Source of the DNA: Gammaproteobacteria bacterium
GTDB lineage: Bacteria; Gemmatimonadota; Gemmatimonadetes; Longimicrobiales; Gaopeijiaceae
Length of the DNA: 64,000 nucleotides
Direction: 5' to 3'
Assembly (NCBI GenBank): GCA_028820325.1
Contig: JAPPJO010000161.1
Span: 32,021-96,020, forward strand
How positions within the stretch are numbered: position 1 is the stretch's first letter; each line of letters opens with the position of its first letter. Of the stretch, positions 36,584 through 45,661 are shown in pieces. The translations under genes and the position numbers were made by a program. The notes below the pieces were generated by a model, which ran no database searches, was not told the DNA's origin, and saw only the letters and a list, made by a program, of their open reading frames with translations.

Positions 36584-36710
36584 CGCGGCGCGGGCATCCT
36601 TGACCGGGGTGTGGTGGGCCAATCTCTTGAATGAGGTGGGAGTCGCCGCGTTCAGGCTCGCCTCCGCGGGGCTCAGCCGAAGTCTCGCCCCCGAACAAGG
36701 ACGGTCTCGC

Positions 36711-38018
36711 ATGTTCGATCATCCACGGCATGGCTCAACCCACGTTGTCGCTGCCCTCCTGCTTGTCCTGACGCTCGCCGGCTGCGCTCCCGCCGACGCG
36801 CCATCTGCGGACGGCGTGGTCGCCTTCACCGGCATGCGCCTCATCGACGGCGTCGGGGGCGACCCGGTCGAGAACGCGGCGATGGTGGTGCGGGACGGGC
36901 GCATCGAGGCGGTGGGCGCGGCCGCCGGGGTGCAGATCCCGGACGGCGCCGAACAGGTCGACCTGAGCGGCCGGCACGTGGTGCCCGGACTCATCAACAC
37001 CCACGGCCACGTGGGCCGCACCGCCGGCGGGCTCGAGGGAGAAGCCGCCGACGAGGCCGTCCGCAACGAGCTGCGGCTGTACGCGGCCTACGGCGTCACC
37101 ACGGTGAACAGCCTGGGCGGGGGCACGGAGCCCAGCATGCGCGTACGGGATGCCAACAACGACGACTCCGGTCTCACGCACGCGCGCCTGCTCATGGCGG
37201 GGCCGGTCCTCACCGGCTCGACCGCCGAGGAGGTGCGCGCCGAGGTCGCCGACAACGCGCGCCTCAACCCGGACTGGCTCAAGCTGCGGGTGGACGACAA
37301 TCTGGGCGCCAGCACCAAGATGCCTCCCGAGGCCTACCGCGCGGCCATCGACGCGGCGCACGAGATGGGCGTCGGCCTGGCGGCCCACCTCTTCTATCTG
37401 GACGACGGCAAGGACCTGCTGCGCTCGGGCGCCGACTTCCTCGCCCACAGCGTGCGCGACGTGCCCATCGACCAGGAATTCATCGACCTCATCGCCGAAA
37501 CCGGGGTCTGCTACTGCCCCACCCTGACCCGCGAGGTGTCCACCTTCATCTACCGCGAGCAGCCCGACTTCTTCTTCGACGACTTCTTCACGCGCCACGC
37601 CAACGCCGAGGAAGTGGCCGGACTGGATCAGGAGGACCGCCGCCGCTCGTTCCTCGAGAGCCGCTCGGCGGCGCTCTACGAGGAGGCGCTGGACGTCGCG
37701 CTCGACAACCTGAAGGCGGCCTCGGACGCGGGGGTCACGCTGTCCTTCGGAACCGACACCGGTCCCGTCGGGCGCTTCCAGGGCTTCTTCGAGCACATGG
37801 AGATGGAGATCATGGCCAACGCCGGTCTCACTCCCGCCCAGATCCTGGCCACGGCCACCCGCGACGCCGCCGCATGCCTGGAGCTCGACGACGTGGGCAC
37901 CCTCGAGCCCGGGAAGTGGGCCGACTTCATTGTCGTCGCGGAGGATCCCCTCGCCGACATCATGAACATGCGTTCCATCGAATCGGTGTGGATCGCGGGC
38001 AACCAGGTGGAGCGGTAG
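36711..38018 (+). CDS. Exported amidohydrolase lipoprotein
   Basis: Protein of 435 residues with a lipobox leader (LLLVLTLAGC). The amidohydrolase superfamily fold is shown by the N-terminal beta-sandwich (VVRDGRIEAVG), the metal motif NTHGHVG in place of the usual HxH, a histidine at AAHLFYLDD, another at LAHSVRD, the aspartate in SFGTDTG, and the closing EPGKWADFIVV. The HGH motif and later residues support a metal-dependent hydrolase of the imidazolonepropionase-like group. Substrate unknown. ATG at 36711 has AAGGACGG upstream; the frame is open further left but is not protein-like there. Confidence 0.87.
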   Translation: MFDHPRHGSTHVVAALLLVLTLAGCAPADAPSADGVVAFTGMRLIDGVGGDPVENAAMVVRDGRIEAVGAAAGVQIPDGAEQVDLSGRHVVPGLINTHGHVGRTAGGLEGEAADEAVRNELRLYAAYGVTTVNSLGGGTEPSMRVRDANNDDSGLTHARLLMAGPVLTGSTAEEVRAEVADNARLNPDWLKLRVDDNLGASTKMPPEAYRAAIDAAHEMGVGLAAHLFYLDDGKDLLRSGADFLAHSVRDVPIDQEFIDLIAETGVCYCPTLTREVSTFIYREQPDFFFDDFFTRHANAEEVAGLDQEDRRRSFLESRSAALYEEALDVALDNLKAASDAGVTLSFGTDTGPVGRFQGFFEHMEMEIMANAGLTPAQILATATRDAAACLELDDVGTLEPGKWADFIVVAEDPLADIMNMRSIESVWIAGNQVER

Positions 38019-38166
38019 CCCCCGGGACGAACTCTTCCCGACATTCGAGCGGCGATGCATCCATGGGCTGACAGGCTGGCGATAGCACGCGTAAGCGATT
38101 CTGAATCCAGAAGCTTGTTTCTAAGCGTTTTGGCGGCTGTGTAAGCGGTTTGGAACTCTGGACGCC

Positions 38167-39297
38167 ATGAGGAATCCCACTTCGCCGCTCGCAGTGGCGC
38201 CGGTCGAGAGCCGAGCCGACCTGCGACGCTTCGTCAACCTGCCCTGGTCGATCTATCGCGCCGACCCCGACTGGGTGCCGCCCCTGAAGCGGGACGTCCG
38301 CGCCGCCTTCGACACGGCAAGACATCCCTTCCACCTTCACTCCGAGGTTCAGCCCTGGCTCGCGCTCCGCGGCGGCAGAGTGGTGGGGCGCATCTGCGCG
38401 ATCCGCAACCGGAATCACGAACGGGTGCACGGGGAGGCGGTCGGTTTCTTCGGCTGGTTCGAGTGCATCGACGATCCGGAGGTGGCGGAAGCGCTGTTCG
38501 ACGCCGTTCGGGCGTGGCTCCGCGAACGCGGTCTCACGGCCATGCGCGGCCCGACCAGCTTTTCCACCAACGAGACCACCGGCCTCCTGATCGAGGGAGA
38601 CAGGGGGCCCCCGGCGCTGCTTCTGGCCCACAACCCGCCGTGGTATCCGGCCCTGCTCGAAGGCTGCGGGCTCCGCAAGGTCAAGGACCTCTACGCCTGG
38701 CACATCGTGGCAGGGAACTGGCCCGAATACCTGTTTCGCGCCGAGAGGATCGTGACGCACCGCTACGGCATCCGCATCCGCACATTGGAAATGTCGAGGT
38801 TCGACGAGGAACTCGCCCTCGTTCGGCGACTCTACAATTCCGCCTGGAGGAAGAACTGGGGGTTCGTCCCCTTGACGGACGCCGAGATCGATCACATGGC
38901 CGCCGAACTGAGGCCGATCATCGACCCGAACCTCGTTCTCTTCGCAGAAACGCGCGAAGGGGAAGCGATCGGGCTCGCGGTCGCCTTTCCGGACTTCAAC
39001 CAGGTTCTGCACAAGCTCAACGGACGGCTCACCCCGCTCGCGATCATGAAGCTGCTGGCCCACAGGCGCAGGATCACCCGCCTGCGCGTCCTCATTCTGG
39101 GGCTCCTGGAGAAGTGGCGGGGCAAGGGCATCGATGCGCTCCTCTACCTCGCGCTGTTCCGAAACGCCAGCGCCGCCGGGATGAGGGAGGCGGATATGTC
39201 CTGGATCCTGGAGGGGAACCACCGAATGAACGCCGCGATCGAACGGATGGGGGGCAGGATCTACCGCACCTACCGCCTCTATGAGGCTCCGCTGTAG
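38167..39297 (+). CDS. GNAT-fold acyltransferase-like protein
   Basis: Cytoplasmic protein of 376 residues resembling the long GNAT-like hypothetical proteins (N-acyltransferase superfamily) common in Bacteroidota and Gemmatimonadota. N-terminal half: FVNLPWSIYRADPDWVPPL, ALRGGRVVGRICAIRN and GFFGWFECIDDPEVAEALF, the typical pattern of this group. Second half: NSAWRKNWGFVPLTDAE and LRVLILGLLEKWRGKGIDALLY, the probable acyl-CoA binding loop, then WILEGNHRMNAAIERMGG. No substrate can be named. It is preceded by a 148-base spacer and followed by the fic gene. Confidence 0.8.
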   Translation: MRNPTSPLAVAPVESRADLRRFVNLPWSIYRADPDWVPPLKRDVRAAFDTARHPFHLHSEVQPWLALRGGRVVGRICAIRNRNHERVHGEAVGFFGWFECIDDPEVAEALFDAVRAWLRERGLTAMRGPTSFSTNETTGLLIEGDRGPPALLLAHNPPWYPALLEGCGLRKVKDLYAWHIVAGNWPEYLFRAERIVTHRYGIRIRTLEMSRFDEELALVRRLYNSAWRKNWGFVPLTDAEIDHMAAELRPIIDPNLVLFAETREGEAIGLAVAFPDFNQVLHKLNGRLTPLAIMKLLAHRRRITRLRVLILGLLEKWRGKGIDALLYLALFRNASAAGMREADMSWILEGNHRMNAAIERMGGRIYRTYRLYEAPL

Positions 39298-39370
39298 CCC
39301 GATTCTTGTAATCGATTTATCATCGAGATACTTTTTTCTAATCATTTCTCGCGGTATTCCGCGGTTTCTC

Positions 39371-40927
39371 ATGGCACAACGATACACCGCTCATCCCGGC
39401 AGGAGACCTGTGGGGCAGGCCTGGCTCCGCCAGGAGCTGGACCTGGCCGTACCCGTTCCGGCGGTCGAGAGTCATGTGGTTTCCGGCGCGCGCCGGACCG
39501 AGGTTCACGGGACCCGCGTGCGGGAGGACTATCCTCTGCACTACGCGCCGGACCACTCGCTTGCGGGGCAACTCCGTTTCACGCTGCGCCATGAGCCGTT
39601 TGATGTGCGCATCCTGGCTGCGGCCTTCAGGCAGATCGATGCGGCGACGCTGGAAGACTGGGTACGGAGCGAGCCCACGGGTGCCTACAGCCGCCGCGCG
39701 TGGTTCCTGTACGAGGCGCTCACGGGACGGACCCTCGATGTCGACGACGCGCGCAGCGGCAACTACGTCGAAGTCCTCGATCCGAAAAAGTTCGTCGTAG
39801 CGGCGCGCCACAACTCCCGGCGGCACCGGGTCATAGACAATCTGCTCGGCGGCTCCGACCTCTGTGTTACCGTCAGGCGGACCCCCAAGCTTCTGCGCCA
39901 GATGGCGATGCCCATCGACGACGAGGCACGCTCCCTTTGCGCAGCGTTCGACCGGAGCCTTCTCACCCGCGCGGTCGACTATCTGTACACCCGGGAAACG
40001 CGATCCTCCTTTGCAATCGAAGGCGAGAAGCCGTCTTCGCGTCGTGCTGCTCGCTTCGTGCGGGCGCTCAGCGAAGCAGCCACCTTCGACCCGCTGGACA
40101 AGGATGCGCTGGTCCGGCTTCAAGGGTCGATCGTCGACCCGCGCTATGCCGCCACGGACTGGCGCGACGTTCAGATCTTCGTCGGCCGGATGGGTGCGGG
40201 CTTCCGCGAAGAGGTCCACTTCGTGTGCCCCCGGCCGGGCGACGTGCCCTCGCTCATGAAGGGTTGGATGAAGCTGGCCGAGCGCGTCTCGCATGAGAGC
40301 GTTCCGCCCGTCGTCGGCGCGGCGGTTTTGGCCTTCGCGTTTGTCTTCGTTCATCCCTTCGATGACGGAAACGGCCGCATCCACCGGTTCCTCATCCATC
40401 ACGTGCTGGCTTCGAGGGGATACACGCCCAGGGACTTCATCTTCCCTGTGTCCGCGGCCATTCTGCGCGATCGTCGTGGCTACGATGAGGTGCTGGAGAG
40501 TTTCTCCCGGCCGATCCTGGAATTCATCGACTGGCGATGGGGTCCGGACAGAAGCCTGCTGGTGGAGGGCGACACCCGCGATCTCTATCGGTTCATCTAT
40601 ATGACCGCGTTCGCCTAATACCTTCACGACCGGGTGGCCGAGACGGTCCGTCACGATCTTCGGGAAGAACTCGGCTTCATCGCCGCTTTCGATCGAGCCT
40701 TCAGAGCGGTCTCGGAGATCGTGGACATGCCCGACCGGCGCACCTCGCTCCTCATACGGCTCTGCGTGCAGAACGGAGGACGGCTCTCGGCGAGGAAGCG
40801 TCCCCGTTTTCGCGAGCTGAGCGATGGCGAAGTGGCTGCCATCGAATCCGCCATACAGCGCGCCTTCGCCACGGATCCGCGCGAACCCGGCGTCCCCGCC
40901 GTTGACCCCCTTCACGCGCCCGGCTAG
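39371..40927 (+). pseudogene. fic-family gene interrupted by an in-frame TAA
   Basis: Encodes a Fic-domain AMP-transferase of class II type. The N-terminal inhibitory motif SxxxEG is S213-E217-G218 (SSFAIEG) and the catalytic motif HPFDDGNGRIHR starts at H328. Translation stops at TAA 40616-40618 after 415 residues, but the same frame continues at once with YLHDRVAETVRHDL and then VDMPDRRTSLLIRL and QNGGRLSARKR, the normal C-terminal wing of this family, to TAG at 40925-40927 (518 codons if intact). A single base change (for example GAA or CAA to TAA) explains this. The Fic core is intact, so the shorter product may still be active; a GTG at 40634 could also start the tail separately. Confidence 0.82.
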
Positions 40928-40935
40928 AATCCCGG

Positions 40936-41105
40936 CGTAGCAGAGGCCGGAGGGGCCTACGGAAGCCGGTGCGAATCCGGCGCGGCCCCGCCACTGTGAT
41001 GAGGTCCGGGTTTTCCCGACAACTCCGGCTCCGATGTGCCACTGGGCTCCGAGGCGAGCCCGGGAAGGCGAGCCCGGAGGCCTCAAGCCAGGAGACGAGC
41101 CCGTC
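40936..41105 (+). promoter_or_regulatory. Cobalamin (AdoCbl-type) riboswitch
   Basis: The leader of the btuB gene carries the conserved core of cobalamin riboswitches: GGAAGCCGGTGCGAATCCGG at 40961-40980, GCGGCCCCGCCACTGTGA at 40982-40999, and the B12 box AAGCCAGGAGAC at 41085-41096, in the standard order. It should sense coenzyme B12 and shut off the transport genes downstream. The outer limits given are approximate. Confidence 0.93.
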
Positions 41106-41106
41106 C

Positions 41107-41147
41107 GGCGCCCTTTTCACCACCTCCGCGGGGAGGTGAGGGGCGCC
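41107..41147 (+). terminator. Hairpin downstream of the riboswitch (candidate expression platform)
   Basis: GGCGCCC at 41107-41113 pairs with GGGCGCC at 41141-41147, and inside it CACCTCC at 41121-41127 pairs with GGAGGTG at 41132-41138 around a GCGG loop. It lies between the B12 box and the btuB start at 41212. No T-tract follows, so it may be a factor-assisted terminator or a structure that exchanges with the aptamer. Confidence 0.5.
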
Positions 41148-41211
41148 TTCCAAAGCGCGTTCGCGGTGGTCGGCAACTCCTCTTTCTTCCGCGCGGCAGA
41201 GGAGAGCCGAC

Positions 41212-43179
41212 ATGAGTTGTGTTCGATTCGTCCGCTATGCCGCCGCCATCGCCACCGCCTGCCTTGCCGTGCCCGTCGCCGCCCAGGGACCGGGCAACCT
41301 GCAGGGGCTGGTGGTCACCGCCAACCGGCTACCCGAACCCGAATGGGCCGCCGCGGCCCACACGACCATCCTCTACGGCGCCGAACTGGAGCGGGCCGGC
41401 ATCGAATACGTGGCCGACGCCCTGCGCCAGCTGCCGGGCGTGGCGCTGGTCCGGGGGGGCTCGTTCGGCGCCATCACGTCGCTCTTCCTGCGGGGTGGCG
41501 AGTCGGACTACGTGCAGGTGCTGATCGACGGGGTGCGCATGAACGAGCCCGGCGGCGCCTTCGACTTCGCCTCGCTCACCACCGACAACGTGGAACGCAT
41601 CGAGGTCGTGCGCGGGCCCGCCTCCGCGCTCTACGGCTCCGACGCGGTGAGCGGGGTCATCCAGATCTTCACCCGGCGCGGAAGCGGCCGGCCCCGGGGA
41701 GACCTGTCGTTCCAGGGAGGCAGCTACGGCACCCGGCGCTGGCAGGGTGGGCTCTCGGGAGGGACGAGTTCGCTTTCCTACGCCATCTCCGTCGGGAGGA
41801 ACGAGACCGACGGCATCCTCGCGTTCAACAACCAGTTCCGCCATGCCACGGCCACGGGCCGGGTCCAGGGGCAGCTCGATGAGGCGACCGACGCTTCGGT
41901 TTCGGTACGCTACGAGGATCGGCGCTTCCACTACCCTACCGACGGCTCCGGAAACCTGGTGGACGAGAACGCCCACAGCTTCGGCGACGCGCTGTCGGTC
42001 AACGTCGATGCAGGCCGACGCTGGAACGACGCCTTCGAAACCCGGTTCCGAGTCAACGTCCATGAGTCGGACTCGGGCACCGACGACGCTCCGGACGGTC
42101 CGGCCGACACGCTCGGCTTCCACGGCTTCAAGAGCCTCACCGACCTGCGCCGGACGACGGTCGGAGGGCGCGCGATCTGGAGGCCCGGCGAGGGAACCTC
42201 GGTCGCCACGGGCTACGAACTGGAGCAGCAGTCGGTGCGCGACTTCAGCGAATCGCTCTCCCAGTACGGCCCGAGTTCGGCCAACTCCCGCAACGAGCGC
42301 GGAAACCGGGCCTTCTACGCGCAACTGTCGGAGTTTCGCGGGCCCGCGGCGCTGAATGCCGGGGTGCGCCTCGAGGACAACGAGCGCTTCGGCTCGGCGA
42401 TGACCTGGCGGGCTGGCGCTGCGTGGCGGGCCGCTTCTTCGGGCACGCGCGTGCGGGTGTCGGCGGGGACCGGGATCAAGGAACCCACCTTCTACGAGAC
42501 GTACGCCACCGGCTTCGCGACCGGCAATCCGGATCTCGAACCGGAGCAATCGACCAGCTACGAGGCGGGGCTGGACCAGGAGCTGGGGGGCATCGCCCGG
42601 CTCTCGCTCACCGGATTCCGCCAGAACTACCGCAACCTCATTCAGTACACCTTCTCGCCGCCCGCGCCGGGAGGCCCCAGCTACCACAACGTGGCGAGGG
42701 CGCGCAGCCGCGGGCTGGAGGCGGAGGCGTCGGTTGCCGCCAGCCGGGTTCGGCTGTCGAGCTTCTACACGTGCCTGAACACGGAAGTGGAGGACTCGGG
42801 CTTCGACGAGGGCCCGTCGGCGACGTTCGTGGAGGGCGAGCCGCTGCTGCGCCGGCCAAGGCACATCATCGGGGCGAGCGCCTTCGCCCAGGTCGCGAGC
42901 GGGATCGGGCTGGACGCGAGCGTGCGGCGCACGGGAGAGCGCAGCGACCGCGACTTCAGCGCCTGGCCGGCCAATCCGGTGACGCTGTCCGCCTACACGC
43001 TTGTGGACCTGGCGGCGAGCTTCGAGATGGGCTCGGGCGCGGGACGGCCGAGTATGCGGCTGACCGTGCGCATGGAAAACCTGCTGGACCAGGCATACCA
43101 TGAGGTGTGGGGATTCGCCGCGCCCGGGCGGGCCGTCTACGTTGGCGGCAGCTTGGCGCTGGGTGGCCGAGAAGGATAG
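41212..43179 (+). CDS. btuB: BtuB-like TonB-dependent cobalamin receptor
   Basis: Outer-membrane receptor of 655 residues. Signal peptide AAAIATACLAVPVAAQ, then a plug with LVVTANRLPEPEW, DALRQLPGVALVRGG, SLFLRGGESDYVQVLIDGVRMNEPGG and VEVVRGPASALYGSDAVSGVIQIFTRRG (read in pieces), the BtuB pattern, followed by a 22-strand-type barrel ending with the Tyr-rich AYHEVWGFAAPGRAVYVGGSL. Control by the cobalamin riboswitch directly upstream identifies B12 or a corrinoid as the ligand. A small membrane protein and a BtuF-like protein follow on the same strand. Confidence 0.92.
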   Translation: MSCVRFVRYAAAIATACLAVPVAAQGPGNLQGLVVTANRLPEPEWAAAAHTTILYGAELERAGIEYVADALRQLPGVALVRGGSFGAITSLFLRGGESDYVQVLIDGVRMNEPGGAFDFASLTTDNVERIEVVRGPASALYGSDAVSGVIQIFTRRGSGRPRGDLSFQGGSYGTRRWQGGLSGGTSSLSYAISVGRNETDGILAFNNQFRHATATGRVQGQLDEATDASVSVRYEDRRFHYPTDGSGNLVDENAHSFGDALSVNVDAGRRWNDAFETRFRVNVHESDSGTDDAPDGPADTLGFHGFKSLTDLRRTTVGGRAIWRPGEGTSVATGYELEQQSVRDFSESLSQYGPSSANSRNERGNRAFYAQLSEFRGPAALNAGVRLEDNERFGSAMTWRAGAAWRAASSGTRVRVSAGTGIKEPTFYETYATGFATGNPDLEPEQSTSYEAGLDQELGGIARLSLTGFRQNYRNLIQYTFSPPAPGGPSYHNVARARSRGLEAEASVAASRVRLSSFYTCLNTEVEDSGFDEGPSATFVEGEPLLRRPRHIIGASAFAQVASGIGLDASVRRTGERSDRDFSAWPANPVTLSAYTLVDLAASFEMGSGAGRPSMRLTVRMENLLDQAYHEVWGFAAPGRAVYVGGSLALGGREG

Positions 43180-43210
43180 GACCGAGAACAGCAAACAGGG
43201 AGGAATCGAG

Positions 43211-43816
43211 ATGAAACCGCGGTTTTCCGTGATCGTGGCGGTGTTCGCCGTGGCCGTCTGCGTGCGGCTGGCGCCGTACCTGCTGGCGCAGTTCGGGATG
43301 TCGATCGACCCGGAGCGGACCACCTATCCGTGGAACTTCTCGCCGATGCTGCCGCTCTGCCTGTTCGGGGGAGCGTTCTTCGCGCGCGCGGGGACGGCGT
43401 ACCTACTCCCGTTCGCCGCGTGGCTGCTGGGCGATCTGGGGATCCTGGCGCTGACCGGCCGGGTCGACTGGGCGTTCTACCCCGACCAGCCGCTGGTCTA
43501 CCTGTCGCTCGCGCTGGTGGCGACCACGGGATTCGCCCTGCGCGGCGAGACCTCGTGGACCAGGGTAGCGGGCGCCGGGCTGGCGTCTTCGGTCGGGTTC
43601 TTCCTGATCACCAACTTCGGCGTGTGGGCCTTCGGCGACGGCCTGCTTTACCCGAAGACGCTCTCGGGGCTGGTGGACTGCTACGTGCGCGCGATTCCCT
43701 TCTTCCGCAACACCCTGATCAGCATGGCGGTCTTCCTGCCGCTCCTGTTCAGCCGCGTCGCCCTGAGGAATCCGGCGCCGATCCCGCTGTACCGGCTCGT
43801 ATCAAGCCGCACTTAG
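43211..43816 (+). CDS. DUF6580-like membrane protein, putative corrinoid transport component
   Basis: Membrane protein of 201 residues with five or six hydrophobic segments (FSVIVAVFAVAVCVRLAPYL, FSPMLPLCLFGGAFFA, LVYLSLALVATTGFALRG, ITNFGVWAFG and the C-terminal LISMAVFLPLLFS, read in pieces). The sequence FSPMLPLCLFGGA and the SSVGFFLITNFGVW segment match the DUF6580 group, which resembles ECF-type S components. It lies 31 bases after btuB in the riboswitch-controlled transcript and has GGGAGG before its ATG, so a role in moving corrinoid across the inner membrane is inferred. No energy-coupling ATPase is encoded here. Confidence 0.75.
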   Translation: MKPRFSVIVAVFAVAVCVRLAPYLLAQFGMSIDPERTTYPWNFSPMLPLCLFGGAFFARAGTAYLLPFAAWLLGDLGILALTGRVDWAFYPDQPLVYLSLALVATTGFALRGETSWTRVAGAGLASSVGFFLITNFGVWAFGDGLLYPKTLSGLVDCYVRAIPFFRNTLISMAVFLPLLFSRVALRNPAPIPLYRLVSSRT

Positions 43817-43836
43817 CACGGACTGCCGGAACCGGC

Positions 43837-44772
43837 ATGCCCCACCGCATCGTCTCGCTCATCGCGAGCGCGACCGAGATCGTGTGCGCGCTGGGCTTCG
43901 AGCGCGAGCTCGTGGGCCGGTCGCACGAGTGCGACCATCCGCCCGGCGTCGCACGGCTGCCCACCTGCTCGAGCTCGAAGGTGAAGGTGGAGGCCTACAG
44001 CCGGGCCATCGACGACCAGGTGCAGGCGATCGTCCGCGACGGCCTGTCGGTGTACAGTGTCGACCCGGTCCTGCTCGACCGGCTGGCGCCCACCGTCATC
44101 GTCACCCAGACCCAGTGCGAGGTGTGCGCGGTGAGCCTGCGGGACGTGGAGCGCGCGGTGTGCGACCTGGTGCGCTCGCAACCGGCGATCGTGTCGCTCG
44201 AGCCGATGGCGCTGGGCGACGTCTGGAGCGACATCCGGGCGGTCGCGGCCGCGCTCGGGGAACCGGCGCGCGGCGACGGGCTGGTGGCGCGCCTGACGGG
44301 CCGGCTCGAGGTACTCCGCCACGCCACGCGTGCGCTGCGGCGGCCCTCCATAGCCTGCATCGAGTGGATCGACCCGCTCATGATGGCAGGCAACTGGGTG
44401 CCGGAGCTGGTGGAGTGCGCCGGCGGGGTGGACCCGCTCGGGGAGGCCGGGGCGCACTCCGGCTATCGGGACATCGATGAGCTCGTCGCCGCCGACCCCG
44501 ACGTGATCGCGGTCATGCCCTGCGGGTTCGACATCGAGCGCGCCGAGCGGGAGATGCCCGCGCTGGCCGCCCGGCCGGAATGGCACAGGCTCTCCGCCGT
44601 GCGCGAGGGCCGGGTGGTGATCACGGACGGCAACCAGTACTTCAACCGGCCGGGGCCGCGCGTGGTGGAGTCGGCCGAGATCCTGGCGGAGTGCCTTCAC
44701 CCGGGTCGCTTCGACTTCGGGCACCGCGGGCGCGGATGGAGGAGCTGGGAGCCGAGCGGTTCCCACGCGTGA
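43837..44772 (+). CDS. BtuF-like cobalamin-binding protein without signal peptide
   Basis: Protein of 311 residues from the BtuF/FecB substrate-binding fold: RIVSLIASATEIVCALGFE at the start, HECDHPPGVARLP, the central LAPTVIVTQTQCEVCAVS, CIEWIDPLMMAGNWVPEL and DPDVIAVMPCGFDIER. The N-terminus MPHRIVSLIAS starts directly in the mature fold, so no signal peptide is present; family members of this type are often annotated as cobalamin-binding proteins and may be cytoplasmic. It is the third gene after the riboswitch, 20 bases after the DUF6580-like gene. No BtuC or BtuD gene follows. Confidence 0.85.
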   Translation: MPHRIVSLIASATEIVCALGFERELVGRSHECDHPPGVARLPTCSSSKVKVEAYSRAIDDQVQAIVRDGLSVYSVDPVLLDRLAPTVIVTQTQCEVCAVSLRDVERAVCDLVRSQPAIVSLEPMALGDVWSDIRAVAAALGEPARGDGLVARLTGRLEVLRHATRALRRPSIACIEWIDPLMMAGNWVPELVECAGGVDPLGEAGAHSGYRDIDELVAADPDVIAVMPCGFDIERAEREMPALAARPEWHRLSAVREGRVVITDGNQYFNRPGPRVVESAEILAECLHPGRFDFGHRGRGWRSWEPSGSHA

Positions 44773-44824
44773 CTGGGACGGGTGCAGCCGTGATCATTGA
44801 GCACGGCTCGCGACCCGGACCGCG

Positions 44825-45103
44825 CTATCCGTCTTCGACCGCTCCCTTTACCGTTGCATCCGCCAAGTCGAACATCCGTTTCAGGATGTGCTTGCGCCGC
44901 AGCCGGAGCTCCTCGACCATCTTCCAGAGAGCCTGGGCGGCCTCCTTCAGCGCCGCCTCCCGGACCTCGTCGGAGAGTGTCGAGTCGTGGCGAAACTCGT
45001 ACTTTTCCACGGCGAACTCGGCGATTTCGAGAATGTTCTCCCCGACGATGTTCTGGTCAAACGCTTTCTTCAGGGTAATCGTCCTCTCGCTGCCATCGGT
45101 CAT
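44825..45103 (-). CDS. Small helical protein of unknown function
   Basis: Protein of 92 residues starting at ATG 45103 with GCAGGAG upstream. It is nearly all charged helix (AFDQNIVGENILEIAEFAVEK, VREAALKEAAQALWKMVEEL, read in pieces) with no membrane segment or known motif. The frame is open upstream to 45181, but that part is Pro-rich and not convincing. It lies downstream of the beheaded STAS gene on the same strand, so it may once have been in a signalling operon with it. Confidence 0.6.
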   Translation of the reverse strand: MTDGSERTITLKKAFDQNIVGENILEIAEFAVEKYEFRHDSTLSDEVREAALKEAAQALWKMVEELRLRRKHILKRMFDLADATVKGAVEDG

Positions 45104-45161
45104 GGTTTGCTCCTGCGGAGAAGGTGGGTATGGGGGAGGGGCATGTGAGCGACCAGCGCGA

Positions 45162-45383
45162 TCAGGATCCCATGGCCGCAATCGCGCTCTCGGGGTCCTC
45201 GTGCACCATGATGAGCTTGTCGAAGCCGCTCACAGCCACGATCTCCCGGTTGACATCGGACAGCGAACACATCGCCAACGCCTGTCCGGTACTGCGGAGT
45301 CGCTTTGCGAGCACCAGGCAGACGCGAAGCCCGGCGCTGCTGATGTACGATACCCGCTCGAAGCCGGGGTCATTCCTCGCAAG
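45162..45383 (-). pseudogene. STAS-domain anti-anti-sigma factor, 5'-truncated
   Basis: On the minus strand this 74-codon stretch reads FERVSYISSAGLRVCLVLAKRLRSTGQALAMC (in pieces) and then SLSDVNREIVAVSGFDKLI and HEDPESAIAAMGS, the second half of a SpoIIAA-like anti-sigma antagonist. The phosphorylatable Ser region YISSAGLRV is intact. An in-frame TGA lies at 45384-45386 and there is no start codon before the STAS sequence, so the first 35 to 40 residues of the domain are missing. Sequence to the right is unrelated, which places a rearrangement breakpoint at about 45384, the left edge of the defence island. Confidence 0.75.
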
Positions 45384-45661
45384 TCATGTTGAGACACCGA
45401 CTTGGCGACACACTTGAGGTCCGTGTGTCACTTGGTGTGTCCGAAGATCGCAAATCGCGTTGCCCGTTCGGATTCCACGATGGCCGGTAAGCGTTAGACC
45501 CAGCCGTGGTGAGGTGCTGACGAGGCGGATCGTGAGGGGGCTGGGCGGTTGAGGATGTGTTTCCAGAAAAGAGCGCACAGGCTGCTTGACAGCCCTCGAC
45601 GCGACCGACACGCTCACGGTCACCGGTTCGACGACTCGGGAGAAGGAAGGAAACCTCGACC
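45384..45661. other. Breakpoint region with short inverted and direct repeats
   Basis: No gene was found here. GACACAC at 45407-45413 and GTGTGTC at 45423-45429 form an inverted repeat, and GTGTGTC recurs in GGTGTGTCC at 45434-45442. These clustered repeats directly follow the truncated STAS gene and might be remnants of an integration site, but no recombinase gene lies nearby. Confidence 0.35.

Noticed and set aside
45384..45661. Clustered GTGTGTC repeats considered as an integrase attachment site
   Set aside because: No recombinase and no matching sequence found at the right end of the island; kept only as a possible breakpoint relic.
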